A stretch of 64,000 bases of DNA from Ovis canadensis (taxonomy: Eukaryota > Chordata > Mammalia > Artiodactyla > Bovidae), in contig NC_091247.1 of the NCBI RefSeq assembly GCF_042477335.2, positions 226,820,001 to 226,884,000 on the forward strand, given 5' to 3'. The position numbers were made by a program, and so were the translations under genes. Shown piece by piece: positions 11,366-23,730 of the stretch (position 1 is the stretch's first letter; each line of letters starts with the position of its first letter). Below the pieces are notes generated by a model. The model saw only the letters and a list, made by a program, of their open reading frames with translations, was not told where the DNA came from and did not search any database.

Positions 11366-11679
11366 AGGTTTTGCTTAATTCTGGCTGGGCTGGATACCCC
11401 CTGCTGCGTGGACTTTTCTCTAGTCGTGGCCCGTGAGGGCTCCTCTGCGACGCCGTGCACAGGCTTGTCTCGCCGCAGTGGCTCCGGCTGCTGCAGAACA
11501 CGAGCTCCAGGGTGCACGGGCTGCTTGGCTGTGACTCCCAGGCTCGAGCACAAGCTCAGTGGTCGTGGTACACGGGCTTTACCTGCTCTGCGGCAGGGGG
11601 GATCTTCCCAGGCCACGTGGCCAACGCGTGTCTCCTGCATTGGCAGGTGGGTTCTTAACCACTGAGCCACCTGGGAAGC
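11366..11679 (-). repeat. CHR-1-type SINE (long body) with target duplication
   Basis: Antisense SINE with the long GC-rich body typical of CHR-1 (repeated 'cgtggcccgtgagggct', 'gctcagtggtcgtgg' units). It then has the tRNA-like head GTTCTTAACCACTGAGCCACCTGGGAAG. The flanks repeat CCCGAAATCATTTTT (11351-11365 and 11680-11694). Confidence 0.88.
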
Positions 11680-11699
11680 CCCGAAATCATTTTTTAAAA

Positions 11700-12755
11700 G
11701 GAGGTTCTGGGGGAAGAAAATGGATCATCAGATATTGGGAAAGTTGGCCCTCTGATAGGTAAGGTTTTCAGATGGGATGAAGAAACACATGAATGAAGGA
11801 GAGAATGAAGTTAAAATAGATGAGAATAGATGAGCTCAGGTTATTGGTTTAAACACCGAGAAGTCAAGCCAGATCTTCACCTCACACTACAAACCAAACT
11901 AATTCCAGAAATGTCTGTATTAATTCTAGAGGGAAACAAAGACCTTAAGTTTAAAGCAGCGAAGGAAACCACAAAGAAGAGATGGAGGTGTTTGCAGGAC
12001 AAACTGTTCTGCCTCTTCTTGGACCAGAGGTTCTCAAAGTGGGCAGGACCTCTTCCAGGCCTGGGAGGCATTCCTGTTTTCATAAAGTTACCAAAACATC
12101 TGGGCCTTGTCCACTCCTGCTGTCTCCTGAGTGTACAGTGGAATTTTCCAGATGACATGATAGGTGTTCTTGCAAAAGATGAAGAGCAGGGGCAGGTCTG
12201 AGGCCCCAGCTGTCTTCTCTTAAGCCAGACATGAAAGAAATTTGAAAACCATGAAAGAATTTAGTGAGAACTTCCCCGCTCCACCCCCCCCTCCCCGCTT
12301 TTTAAAAATATGCTGTTTATGTGGTCAGGTAACGAGTTTATCTTCTAAATAGCATTTAGAAACATTTTCCATCTTAACTTGCGATATGGTAAATACTGAT
12401 AAACAAAACCTATATTAGAAGTTCTCTGGGGTCCTAAAGGATTTTGCGTGGTGTGAAGGGATTCTGGGGCCAAAAGGCCTGTGAGCAGTCCTGGGTCTGT
12501 AAGTGCTTCGGTGGGGTCGCAGCACTCAGCACATCCATCCATGTAACAGTCCCACAGACGTTTATGGCGTACCTACTGTGTGTCCTGACACACTGCTACA
12601 GGTGCAATGCAACAGCCATGACCAAAAGGGACAAATGCAAGCGCCTGCATTGTGCTAGTTCGGGGGGCACAGGGCCCAGTGAAGGGACAGACTGGCTATG
12701 TGTCAGGTTAAAATCAGTAATAAAAAGCTGGAAACACGTGCAGCGAGTACGGCAC
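11700..12755. other. Intergenic DNA
   Basis: No gene is called. A short piece near 12020-12060 (AGAGGTTCTCAAAGTGGGC) resembles the terminal sequence of MER5-type hAT elements. The rest is not recognised. Confidence 0.4.
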
Positions 12756-12759
12756 ACAA

Positions 12760-13470
12760 CGGGTTAATATCTTTAATATGCAACGAGCTTATACAAACTC
12801 ATCAAACGCCAGTAGGTAAGAGCAGAGGACACGACAACGCACAAAAGAAATACAACCGCTTAACGTGAATGATGTTCTAGTTTGCCAGAAATTAAAAAAA
12901 AAAAAAGAAATGCAAACTAAAATACAATGCTATTTTTCCATGACCAGATTAGCAAATATTTAACCAGATGCGAACACTCAGTGCTGGCAAGATGGGCACA
13001 TTTATCCTTGCTGGTGGCCGTGTAAATGGACACAAACATTTCTGGAAACTGTTTGTCAACATGTAATCAGAGCCTCGAAGGTCCTCATATTCTTTAATTC
13101 CATCATCCCACCTCTGAGGACCTATCCGAAGGAAATAACTTGAATTGGGGAAAGCTTTACGCACAAAGATAGTCATCGATTTCCAATGGTGAAAAATCAG
13201 TAAGAGCATTGGTGAGCAACCAATGGCACTGCCTGACGGCGGATTACGCAGCCATTTCAAAATGAACTGAGAAAGATGCCCGTGATGTGAGAACAGCTAC
13301 ACAGTACCGTGCTACAGAAGGTAGCATCCCAATGGTAAACAAAAGGCAGAGGAACCATGACTGGGGTGAGGGAGACTGGAAGGAGAAACACCAAAACGTT
13401 AAGATTGTACATCTTTCTACTCCTCTATTTTCCAAAACTTCTATAATGTGTAGGTTGCCTTTGATAATGA
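12760..13470 (+). repeat. L1M 3' end
   Basis: Diverged L1 ORF2 end and 3' UTR: 'aaatggacacaaacatttctggaaactgtttg', CATCCCACCTCTGAGGACCTATCCGAAGGAAATAA, GCACAAAGATAGTCATC, then a poorly kept tail. It sits just downstream of the RTL6 3' region in the opposite orientation. Confidence 0.65.
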
Positions 13471-14339
13471 AACGAACTAGTACGTGGTTACTTATGAAAA
13501 GGAGTTAGTGGTGCTGCAGCGAGGGGCCAGCAGTGAGTACCCCCCCCCCATCTACTGCGTCTGTGCTGCGCCCGCCACACTCAACACGGGGGCCCCACAA
13601 CTACACCAGAGTCATCAGCTCTGTCCACCCACGGTCAGCAATGGATTTTCCTAAACCCCAACCCTCTCCCCGCACGGCCAAGCTTTCGTTGCCTTCTCTA
13701 GAGTCCAGCTGTGTCTCCATCTCTAAGCCCCTAACCTGAGGCTTCTCAAGCAGAGGAGGTCCACGCTTCCTGCTCTGGCTGCAAGACGGACAGGACCTCT
13801 GCTAAGTTCTCTCTTCCTACCCAAACTCCAGCCCTGGAAGCTGGCTGGGGTGTGTGTGTTCTTACACACTCACAGGGCTGCTCCCTTAAAGTAATCTAAG
13901 TACCTGCCCAGCTCTCCCCACACCTGTTCATTCTCCTAAAGACCAGAATCATGGTCCAGCAGGTGGTTCTGTCCCTCTTGACAACAGCAGCTTACACATC
14001 AGAAAAGCCTTACCTGCACTTCACACGGCACTTCTGGGCTCTGTGTCACAACTTACTCATTACATACTCACCTGGGACCAGGGACACGTGTCTCGGTTTT
14101 TTCCCAGAAGTCACCGAAATGCTCTGGGACATTGTTAATCCCAAGGTCGCACAACACAGCAGGCCAGAGGTCACCCCTCCTAACTGATCTCAAATGGTGC
14201 CCTGCTACACTATGAATCTTCCTTACCAGATGGGGCAATGTGGAGACCAAGGAACACTCACAAGGTAGTCCAAGTACTGTGAACACCATGAAAACATTAA
14301 ACCTTCCCTCACATGCACGGTTAACACTACTAACTGCCT

Positions 14340-16892
14340 GGCCCTTTTATAAATCAACACCTGTTCTCTTCAATTTAGAGAAAGTATAACCCCCAAATAT
14401 GTACAGAGCAGCTCTCCTCCGCCACTGCCTTCTCCAACTTGAGCCTCTCAGCCACGTGTTCTTGCTCCGGGCTGCATGGAGCGTGGTTGTCCTCTCCAGC
14501 TGGGGACGAGGGTGTCTTCCACTAGAGCCACAGGGGGCTCCCACCACGGGGCTTCTTCCAAATCCAACCCCAAGCCTCACATCCACTCCGGTTTCCAAGG
14601 TCGCAGGAGGCAATCAAGAAGGTCACAGACGTCCAACAGCACCAGTCCCCAACCTGTAACCGTGAGCACCAATGGCTTGCCACATCACCAAGCCAAGCGA
14701 AGCCGGGGCAGCAGCCAGGGCTGGGCACAAGGACCCACATGCAGAGGGCGGGCCTCAGCCTAGCGAGGTGCAGCGGCTGAAACAAGGCACGGCTGCAAAC
14801 ATGGTAGGACTTCTGAGTGCCACCTGGGCAGACCCCAAGGTTGGCAAACAGTTCCTGCCCTGCTCCTGGGCTGGGTCTCCTGCCTTGGCTGGGCTGGGCC
14901 ATGTGGAAACCTTCAAGGTACCAGCCAGCCCTGCAGAGCCCCTCTCCTGTGGGGGCCACCATACCCCTTCAGCTGTGGGCACCTCGACTTGGCAGGCAGG
15001 CAGAAGAGAGCAAGAAGTGCAAGTGGTCTGAGCACCCCCCTCACCGGAGAGCCCATGCCCCCCTGAAGGGTGGCCCCCTGTGTCTCCCCCACTTCATGCT
15101 TAATGAGCACCATGGTCCCGCCTGAACAGTCTGGCTGGCATCTAGCGGGGTCTGAAGCCTATGTTCAGGCAGTGGTTCAGCAGGGCAATTAGGCTAACAG
15201 AGTTTACGATGAGGGGTGGCAGTGGTCCGTGAACTCCAGCAGCCACGGAACCACCTTGACCTTGCAGCCAGTGGACTTTCAGGAACACAGTCACTCTCCC
15301 TAGCATCATCAAATTGCTCAGGAGGGCGTGGGTCCTAGGAGACAACCTCTGGAGGCCCCAAGATGCAGGCTTGTAGCGGGGAGCAGAGGTTATCCTCCTG
15401 CAGTCAGGCCGGGATAAACCTAGGGAAGGATGGCCCATTTCCCCACAGCCTGGGGGCAGGGCGTTGTTGGTACTGAATAAGGCAGGAGCAACCCAGGTCA
15501 AAGGGCCTGGTCAAGCCTCGTTTAGAAAGTGACTCTGGGCGTCCCCGGGAGAAAGCACAAGGCCACCCACCACTCGGAGGCACGGCTCTGTCTCTCGGAA
15601 TCAGGACCCGAGCGCCAGCCCTGCACTGTCCCCACCTTAGGACCTGGGCAGCCCGCTACTCTTTTCCTTCGCAAATGCCAGCACCGCCCCGGCTGGGGTC
15701 AGACAGGCAGACACCCCTCGCCCTAAGGGCTCCATGATGTGTCCGGGGAGCTGGGGCTCCCAGCCCTGAGTCCAGGTTTTCTGGGACAGAGGCTAGACAT
15801 CTGATGGACGGCCCAGGCCTGGGGAGGGCATGCTACCGAGGCTTTGGAGACCTACAGACCGTGTGTGTGGTTCCAGGAGCTGAGGTGAAGGCCGCATGCC
15901 CCTATGTGGAGAAGGGAACAGGTCTCAAGCCAGACAGGCCCACCGCCACGTGTGGGGGCCAGAGAGAAGAGGGGGCTACACACCACCACTGACTCCCATG
16001 GGGGACCAGGGCAGCGGTGTAAGCGTCTCAAGTCCACCCCTCAGCCTGCCAGGGTAACTCAGGCACAGATGGACACGTACGTGGAACTGCCCAGTGATTC
16101 CAGTCACACTGACCTTCTGAGCAGGCGAGTTCCAGATTCCCCCCAACCCCGGTGCTATCAAAACACTGGCAGCTAAAGCCAGGCACTGATGCGGGGGTGT
16201 GTGGCCTCTGGGGGCACACCCCTAAGGCTGCACTATCCGTCTTTCCAGGAGCAGCAATGGGGCACGGTGACTGCCTACTCCTGTGCAGAGTGAAGCTGGC
16301 CCCCCGAGAACTCTGGAAACTCACTCCCGGCCGTGATCACTCGGACACTGACAGCAGAGATGAGGCCCCTACCTGCTACGCTGGGCCCTAGAGGGGCTGG
16401 CAGGACTCCAGACTCCCCTCTCCAGGTCAAGCCACCTGCCTGGCCAAAGAGGCTTCTTTTTGGCACCAGCAAGCTCATCACTGAGAACAGGGCGATCAGG
16501 TGGGGAACTGCCCCAGGGCCTGCAGAGGGTGGGGGAGCTGCATCGGTGAACCTGGTCAGGCTGGGGAAAACGTCAGCCCAAATGGTCCCAAGTGCATTGT
16601 GAGTGAGACTGACCAAGCAGCAGAGCTGAGGCCACTAGAAGAGCTGGAATTGCAAGCAAGAGAAAGGAAACATGCAGTGGAGGTCCCAAGCGAGCACGTG
16701 ATGCCAGGAAGCAGGGTGGGTCACAGGGCGCCCCAGAGTGATGACGGGAGATGTCCTCATGGAGCAGGTCTGCAGAGGCAGGAAGGGACGTCCTCAAACA
16801 AAGTGATGCCGTGGGATGGACATTTCTTCTATGCAGCAAAGTGGGTATGCTACCTGGATGGCTGCAGATGCGACCAGGATGGTGGCCGACTC
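14340..16892 (-). other. RTL6: Probable RTL6 3' UTR
   Basis: The 2.5 kb after the RTL6 stop codon contains no repeat I can recognise. That is unusual in this window and fits a long, constrained 3' UTR, which RTL6 has in other mammals. I find no AATAAA on the minus strand between 12.4 and 16.9 kb. A TATAAA variant signal occurs at 14346-14351 (minus strand), and ATTAAA occurs at 13094-13099 and 12771-12776 inside L1M sequence. The end given is therefore a guess, and the transcript could extend to about 13 kb. Confidence 0.45.
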
Positions 16893-17624
<732 letters not shown>

Positions 17625-17714
17625 TCAGTCAAAGGCTGAGACTGACGGAAGTGGAGGAAGGTGGTGGTGACGGGGGCGCTGGGGTTGGGTTTGGATAATC
17701 CAGAACCTGAGCAC

Positions 17715-18147
17715 CTGTGATGCTAAAATTGGGTAGACCCAGAGGCAACAGGGTTAAGGGTGGGGGTTCAAGACCCAAGCGTGGCAGAGAAGACCCAACA
17801 AGAGGGCAGGACAGACGGACCCAGAGATGCGCACAGCCCCGGGCCAGGTTGGGGGTGCAGGCCCTCGCGGATCCCGAGCTCCGGATGTCGCTCCTGAATC
17901 GCCGCGCTCACAAGGCCACAGTGGGCTGCAGGGCCCTGAAGGATGAAAACACGGTTTTAAAGAGAAAAAGGTTTCGACTGCGGAAAGGGGGTTCGAAGGG
18001 AGGGAGGCGGCGTGGGAGAGGCAAAGGGCGGGCGGCGAGGCGAGCGCCCCCCAGCCAGAGGACCGGCGCCCACATGGGGCAGAACAAAGGGAAGAAGCTC
18101 TCGCGGCGGCGGTGCCGGAGGGCCGAGGGCGGGCGGCGGGCGCCTAC
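17715..18147 (-). other. RTL6: Inferred RTL6 5' UTR intron
   Basis: On the minus strand a good donor, CAG|GTAGGC, lies at 18148/18147. A usable acceptor, TTTTAGCATCACAG|GTGC, lies at 17715/17714, about 100 bases above the start codon. Joining them gives a non-coding first exon and a 433-base GC-rich intron, matching the known two-exon structure with the whole ORF in exon 2. This is inferred from splice motifs only. Confidence 0.55.
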
Positions 18148-18510
18148 CTGGGTCTCCGCGGCTTCCTCCGCGGCTCCGTCTGCCCGGGCCGGCCGCCACT
18201 AAGATGGCCCGATCGCCGGGATGCGGGCTGGCCGATGAGTCACGGCGGCGGCGGCCCGCCGGAACTGCTTCCCGGTCAGGTCAGGTGGAGGCGGCGGCGG
18301 GAGGCGGGCGAGGGCAGCTTCTGGCGGGAGCACGAGCCAGGCTGGGACCGAGGCCCAGGTCGTGGCCCAGGGCGGGTGGCGGCGCGGGCGGCGAGCGGGT
18401 ACCGCGGAGGTGTGGGCTGCAGGCGGGGCTAGCGCGGTCCCCACTGGTTGCCATGGAGACCATCAGCTCCCGCGCGGCCGAGGCCCCGCCCCGGAAGTGA
18501 CGTAGCACCA
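17830..18510. promoter_or_regulatory. CpG island of RTL6
   Basis: CpG dinucleotides are dense here (for example CGGCGGCGGCGGCCCGCCGG near 18242-18262), while most of the window is CpG-poor outside SINEs. The density extends at lower level into the coding exon. No TATA box is seen at the expected place, consistent with a CpG-island housekeeping-type promoter. Confidence 0.85.
18148..18450 (-). other. RTL6: Inferred RTL6 first exon (non-coding)
   Basis: CpG-dense sequence between the likely start-site region, near the X-box at 18447-18460, and the donor at 18148. The exact transcription start cannot be read. A YY1-like AAGATGGCC (plus strand, 18201-18209) and an AP-1/NF-E2-like TGAGTCA (18236-18242) lie within it. 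Confidence 0.45.
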
Positions 18511-18535
18511 TGCCTTTCCTCAGCAGCCAATCAGT
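18440..18535. promoter_or_regulatory. RTL6 core promoter motif cluster
   Basis: In order on the plus strand: an RFX X-box-like near-palindrome GTTGCCATGGAGAC (18447-18460), a GC box CCCCGCCCC (18484-18492), an overlapping ETS and CRE half-site CCGGAAGTGACGT (18491-18503), and a CCAAT box (18527-18531, in GCCAATCAG). The spacing suits initiation near 18.45 kb on the minus strand. Such ETS/CRE promoters are often bidirectional, but no plus-strand gene is visible. Confidence 0.7.
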
Positions 18536-18628
18536 GATGAGTGTGGCTACCGACGTTTTGTTATTAGAAGCGGTGTCTTCCTTTCTTTGAAATTCTACCT
18601 GAGACTGCTAGTAAAGCTGTGTGTGCAT

Positions 18629-18716
18629 GCTGCTGCTGCTAAGTCGCTTCAGTCGTGTCCGACTCTGTGCAACCCCATAGACGGCAGCCCAACAGGCTCC
18701 CTCGTCCCTGGGAGCA
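18629..18716 (-). repeat. BOV-A2 SINE fragment
   Basis: The GCTGCTGCTGCTAAGTCGC tail and about 75 bases of the right monomer, broken at CTCGTCCCTGGGAGCAG. It marks the edge of the repeat-poor RTL6 region on the promoter side. Confidence 0.9.
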
Positions 18717-18729
18717 GAGGTTGTATTTA

Positions 18730-19425
18730 CTCTTTTAAATGAAGCTTGCTTTCCATATATATATATTCTTTTAATTAAGCCGAGAGTTTTGATGAATTTA
18801 TTGTTCCTAACGTGTAGCCAGGTAAAAAGTAAATGATATACACCAATGAAGTACATTGTCCTGTTGATTTTTATATAAAAGAGTGGCTGCTACTTTTGGA
18901 GTGATGAAAGAGCACTGTTGGACAAATTTGTCCTTGCCTTTCGTTCTGTACTAACTGCAAGCAAATTCAGTGTAGTATAGATCCATTGTAGAAAATTTTG
19001 ATATCAAAGAAGTCTTTTGAAAAAGTTTATATCTCTCTGAGTCCCTCCACCTGAGATAAGAAATAGTAATATTTTTGTAGTTCCATCGAATCATTTTCTA
19101 AGACGTAGTATATTATAAAATATTAGTAATTATTGTATCTTTTGAACTGTTTTGTGACCTTAATAGCACACTGAATTTTGAACACTTCATTGAAAAGCAT
19201 AGTTTTCAACTACTGCCTATGTTCCAATGAAACCACCTACCCAGTTTATTTAATAGACCCCTTTTTGAGAGTTCTCTCTTATTTTCCATGTGGAAGTTTT
19301 ATAAACCACGCTTGTATGTGAACCCCAGCCATTTTCTCTGCCAGCTTCACCAGGGTAATTGTCAAGGAAAGACAGTACTGGGCCAAAGTGGATGAGCTAT
19401 TTGACTCACTTCACTGGATGCCTTT
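18730..19425. other. AT-rich DNA upstream of RTL6
   Basis: No gene or nameable repeat is recognised, apart from a short (TA)n run near 18758-18769. Confidence 0.45.
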
Positions 19426-19427
19426 GG

Positions 19428-19640
19428 GGCTTCCGCATGGCACAAGGGGTAAAGAACATGCCTACCAATGCAGGAGACATAGGAGATGCGGATTCCATCT
19501 GTTGAGTCGGGAAGATCCCCTGGAGGAGTGCGTGGCAGTATTCTTACCTGGAGAATCCTATGAACAGAGGAGCCTGACAGGTTACAGTCAATGGGGTCAA
19601 AAAGAGTCAGACACGACTGAAGCAACTTGGCACACACGGC
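19428..19640 (+). repeat. Bov-tA SINE
   Basis: Sense copy: GGGGCTTCCGCATGGCAC head, diverged B-box (GATTCCATCTGTTGAGTC), CCTGGAGAATCCTATGAAC, GAGTCAGACACGACTGAAGC. It is more diverged than most Bov-tA copies here. Confidence 0.85.
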
Positions 19641-19668
19641 GTATGCTTTTCCTACTCGACCTTACTGT

Positions 19669-20328
19669 TCTTCAGTCACTCAGTTGTGCCCCACTCTTTG
19701 CGACCCCATGGACAACAGCATGCTAGGCTTCCCTGTCCTTCACCACCTCCTGGAGTTTGCTCAAGCTTATGTCCATTGAGTCAGGGATGCCATCCAACCA
19801 TCTCATCCTCTGTCGTCCCCTTCTCCTCCTGCCTTCAATCTTTCCCAGCGAGTCGGCTCTTCCCATCAGGCTGCTGAAGTATTGGAGCTTCAGCTTCAGC
19901 ATCAGTCCTTCCAATGAATATTCAGGACTGATTTCCTTTAGAATTGACTGGTTTGATCTCCTTGCAGTCCAAGGGACTCTCAAGAGTCTTTTCCAACACC
20001 ACAGTTCAAAAGCATCATTTCTTTGGTCCTCAGCCTTTTTTATGGTCCAACTCTCACATCCATACATGACTACTGGAAAAACCATAGCTTTGACTAGAGG
20101 GACTTTTGTTGGCAAAGTAATGTCTCTGCTTTTGAATATGCTGTCTAGGTTGTTCATGGCTTTTCTTCCAAGAATCAAGCGTCTTTTAACTTCATGGCTG
20201 GAGTCACCATCTGCAGTGATTTTGGAGACCAAGAAAATAAAGTCTGTCACTGTTTCCGTTGTTTCCCCATCTATTTGCTGTGAAGTGATGGGACCAGATG
20301 CCTTGGTCTTAGTTTTTTGAATCTTGAG
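19669..20328 (-). repeat. BovB LINE 3' fragment
   Basis: Antisense BovB 3' end of about 660 bases, from TTCAGTCACTCAGTTGTG to the block coding for the SGPITS/MKIQN area at 'gtcttagttttttgaatcttgag'. The minus frame 19723-20250 keeps 175 codons of BovB C-terminus open. There are no catalytic domains. Confidence 0.92.
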
Positions 20329-20334
20329 TACTGA

Positions 20335-21800
20335 GCTGATTCTAAACGGTCAGTTCAAGGCTGGAGCATGGATGGAGAGAAAAGACACCCACCATGCCAG
20401 CCTTTCAAAGACACCGTCTTCAAGGAGGCTAAAAACTGGCAGCCACTTGCACACTTTGGCAGACCTGGGGCAAAGTCAGCTTCACTCATATCTTTACAGT
20501 TTATGCTTCTATAAAATGGGAATTGGGACATGATGGTGTCCATACTCAGTAAGGATAGTCTAGCTGTGCCCACAACTGTGTACCCCAGGGTGGCAAAAGG
20601 TACGTTTTTGTGACCAGCTGAAAGTGTCTAGGACATAAAGTAAAGGGAGAAAGAAAGGACACAGTGTCTCCTTAAACTGCTTCTGTGAGCTCTCCCACAT
20701 CACATGGAGGCAGGAGCTGTGCTCATCCTGACTGAGGTCAGTGATTTCAAATGCAGAAATTATCCTGTGCCCCTTTACCACCCCCTACTTTTTCCAAACA
20801 CACAGAGGAATCCACTCCTGTGAGTGGATTCACCCCACCAGTTTTTCTGCCCTCAGTGCTTGGGTTGCACCTCCCCAGGTTACAGGATGCTGTGCATATG
20901 AGTGAAGTGTCGGCTATATTTCCAGGTGTGGCTGACACCATCCATCTTACATTCTCAGGTGTACTGAAAATAAGGTGCACCCTGATTTGAGAAATGACCA
21001 CACGTGAACTCTAAGGAATATATCATTTATTTGTATTCATCTGTTTAAAATAGGACATAAAGTGGCATTGCATAAATAGAGCTAAATAAAATGAAAATAA
21101 ATATTAAAATAAGACAAACAAGCAGAGCATTTGACTTCAGATCCAGATAATACTATGATTCATGCTCTGAGATGCTGCTCTCTATCACAAACACAGAATG
21201 ACAATAAACTATACAATAAAAGTATTGAGAGGATCTAGATGGCCTCAAAACCAATCTAAACTCCACCATAGTCCAGAAACACAAACTGCTGAGAATTGAC
21301 AAAGCCGTGGGCCAGCTGGGCTCTGAATCCCAAGGCATAATGGGGACACAAAGCTGGTAACAGAGCCAATGTTACTATTTGAATCAAGGGGAGAGAGGGA
21401 TCACCCCTCTGTCAAAGGGGAGTCTGAAATATCTGCTTCAGCCATTTCACAGGGCAACACCTTCTATGAAAGTATGGCCCTGGAGCTAGGGAGAACAGCC
21501 AATATCATTACTTTCATTGATTGACAAGTAGACCCCAGAGGGGCAGGAGTTGTGAACCACCAATATAAAACACATTTCTGTACTGCAGACCAGGTATCAT
21601 TGGAGTGGCCCCAAACTGCTTGACCAGGGAGACAGGGGGGTCCTCAGAAGGAAAAGGGTTGAGTACACAAAGAGGGAATGAAAATGAAAGATACCCTTTG
21701 ACCCAAAATTAAGCCTTAAAGTCAAAACTCTGAAGTCCATGAAGACATCTAATGCAAAGAATAATGGCCACCAAGAATCAATAATCATAATATGAATTGA
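20335..21800. other. Unrecognised intergenic DNA, probably old repeat
   Basis: AT-rich from about 21000 onward. Some of it may belong to the old L1 that is clear after 21.8 kb. There are no convincing coding features. Confidence 0.4.
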
Positions 21801-23071
21801 CTCCAGAGGAATTTAAAATAATAGAACACTCTGGGGAAAAAAAAAAGACTTTAAATAAGCATATTTAGGATCTTCAATGAGAATAACGAAGGAATAACAT
21901 TTGTGAAAAGAACAGACATTGAGAGGTGGGGAAGGTAGAAATGTAACAAGATGAGGTGGATATGATAAAGTACCTTTAAAAAAGAAATATAGTTAATTTC
22001 CATTTCTGGGAAGATGGAGTTCATTCACCCTTCTTTATTCTTTCAGCAAAGCACAACTAAAAACAGTTTTTTAAAAAAGAAGTCAAAAAGGTGGAGAGAA
22101 AAAGGCAGATTTGCTCTGTTGCTCAGGACCCAAGAAATGACACAATGGTGGACTCTTTGAGTATTCTATTGTATCATATATCTCAGATTTACAATTAAAG
22201 AAGCTAGCAATCTGGACGTGCCAGACCAAGCACAAAAACAAAAAAAGGAAGTTCCTCCAAAAAGCCTGCTCTCTCAAGCCTAAGGATGAGGAAACAGACA
22301 GCCTATGAAGACGGAATACTTTAAGACAATAACCACTCTATGCCAGCCAAATGCTCCAGAAAAAACAGTGGCCCCACTGCACCACTCATGCCAGCAAAGG
22401 CTAAGTGAGGGACCTAGACTTACCCTTGCAAAGCGAAAATTAGGTTCCTCACTCCACACCCTGGCAAGGATAGTATCAGAATTTGATGGCGTACATTAAT
22501 CTGCACACCCAAGAAGCTCAACAAAGTCCAAGTAGGGTACATACAACCACCGAGACACATCGTCATCACACTCCTGAAAGTTAAAGAGAGAACTCCAAAC
22601 GCAGCAAGAGAGAACAAAGTGACTCTATATAAGGTGTCATCAATAAATTTCACTTCAGGAATCATGGGAACCAGAAGGCAATGGGAAGAGAGATTCAAAG
22701 TGCTGAAAGAAAAAGTCTATCAGCAAAGAATCCTATACCCAATGAAACTACCTTTCAAAACTTTAGGGAAATTAAGACATTCTCAGGGAAATAAAACTAA
22801 AGAGAATTCATCACTAGCAGACCTGTCCTACAGAAATAATAAAGACAGACCCTTCAGACTAAATCAAAAGGGCATTAGACAGAAACTGAAATTCACATGA
22901 AAGATAACAAACCCAAGTAAATATACCAACATAGGTAAATAAAGAAGACTATGAGTTTATTTTTGTTTGTAATTCTTTTTTTTCTCCTGTATTATTTGAA
23001 AGACAACTGCATAAAGCAACAATTATAAATAATGTTAATCAGCATACAATATAGTAAAAATGTAATTTGCA

Positions 23072-23730
23072 TAAGATCATGGCATCTGGTCCCATCACTT
23101 CATGGGAACTAGATGGGGAAACAGTGTCAGACTTTATTTTGGGGGGCTCCAAAATCACTGCAGACGGTGATTGCAGCCATGAAATTAAAAGACGCTTACT
23201 CCTTGGAAGTAAAGTTATGACCAACCTAGATAGCATATGAAAAAGCAGAGGCACTACTTTACCAACAAAGGTCCATCAGTCAAGGCTATGGTTTTTCCTG
23301 TGGTCATGTATGGATGTAAGAGTTGGACTGTGAATAAAGCTGAATGCTGAAGAACTGATACTTTTGAACTGTGGTGTTGGAGAAGACTCTTGAGAGTCCC
23401 TTGGACTGCAAGGAGATCCAACCAGTCCCTTCTAAAGGAGATCAGTCCTGGGATTTCTTTGGAAGGAATGACGCTAAAGCTGAAACTCCAGTACTTTGGC
23501 CACCTCATAAGAAGAGTTGACTCGTTGGAAAAAACTCTGATGCTGAGAGGGATTAGGGGCAGGAGGAGAAGGGGACGACAGAGGATGAGATGGCTGGATG
23601 GCATCACGGACTAGATGGACATGAGTCTGAGTGAACTCCAGGAGTTGGTGATGGACAGGGAGGCCTGGCATGCTGCGATTCATGGGGTCGCAAAGAGTCG
23701 GACACGACTGAGCAACTGAACTGAACTGAA
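23072..23730 (+). repeat. BovB LINE 3' fragment
   Basis: Sense BovB from GATCATGGCATCTGGTCCC to the CTGAACTGAACTGAA terminus, about 660 bases. The open run 23390-23614 is the [17 protein letters not shown] segment. Stops and a frame loss near 23238 and 23350 break the rest. It is inserted in the old L1M. Confidence 0.92.

Noticed and set aside
17717..18500. Arg/Gly-rich plus-strand frames over the CpG island
   Set aside because: This composition is typical of translated CpG islands. No start context or domain is seen.
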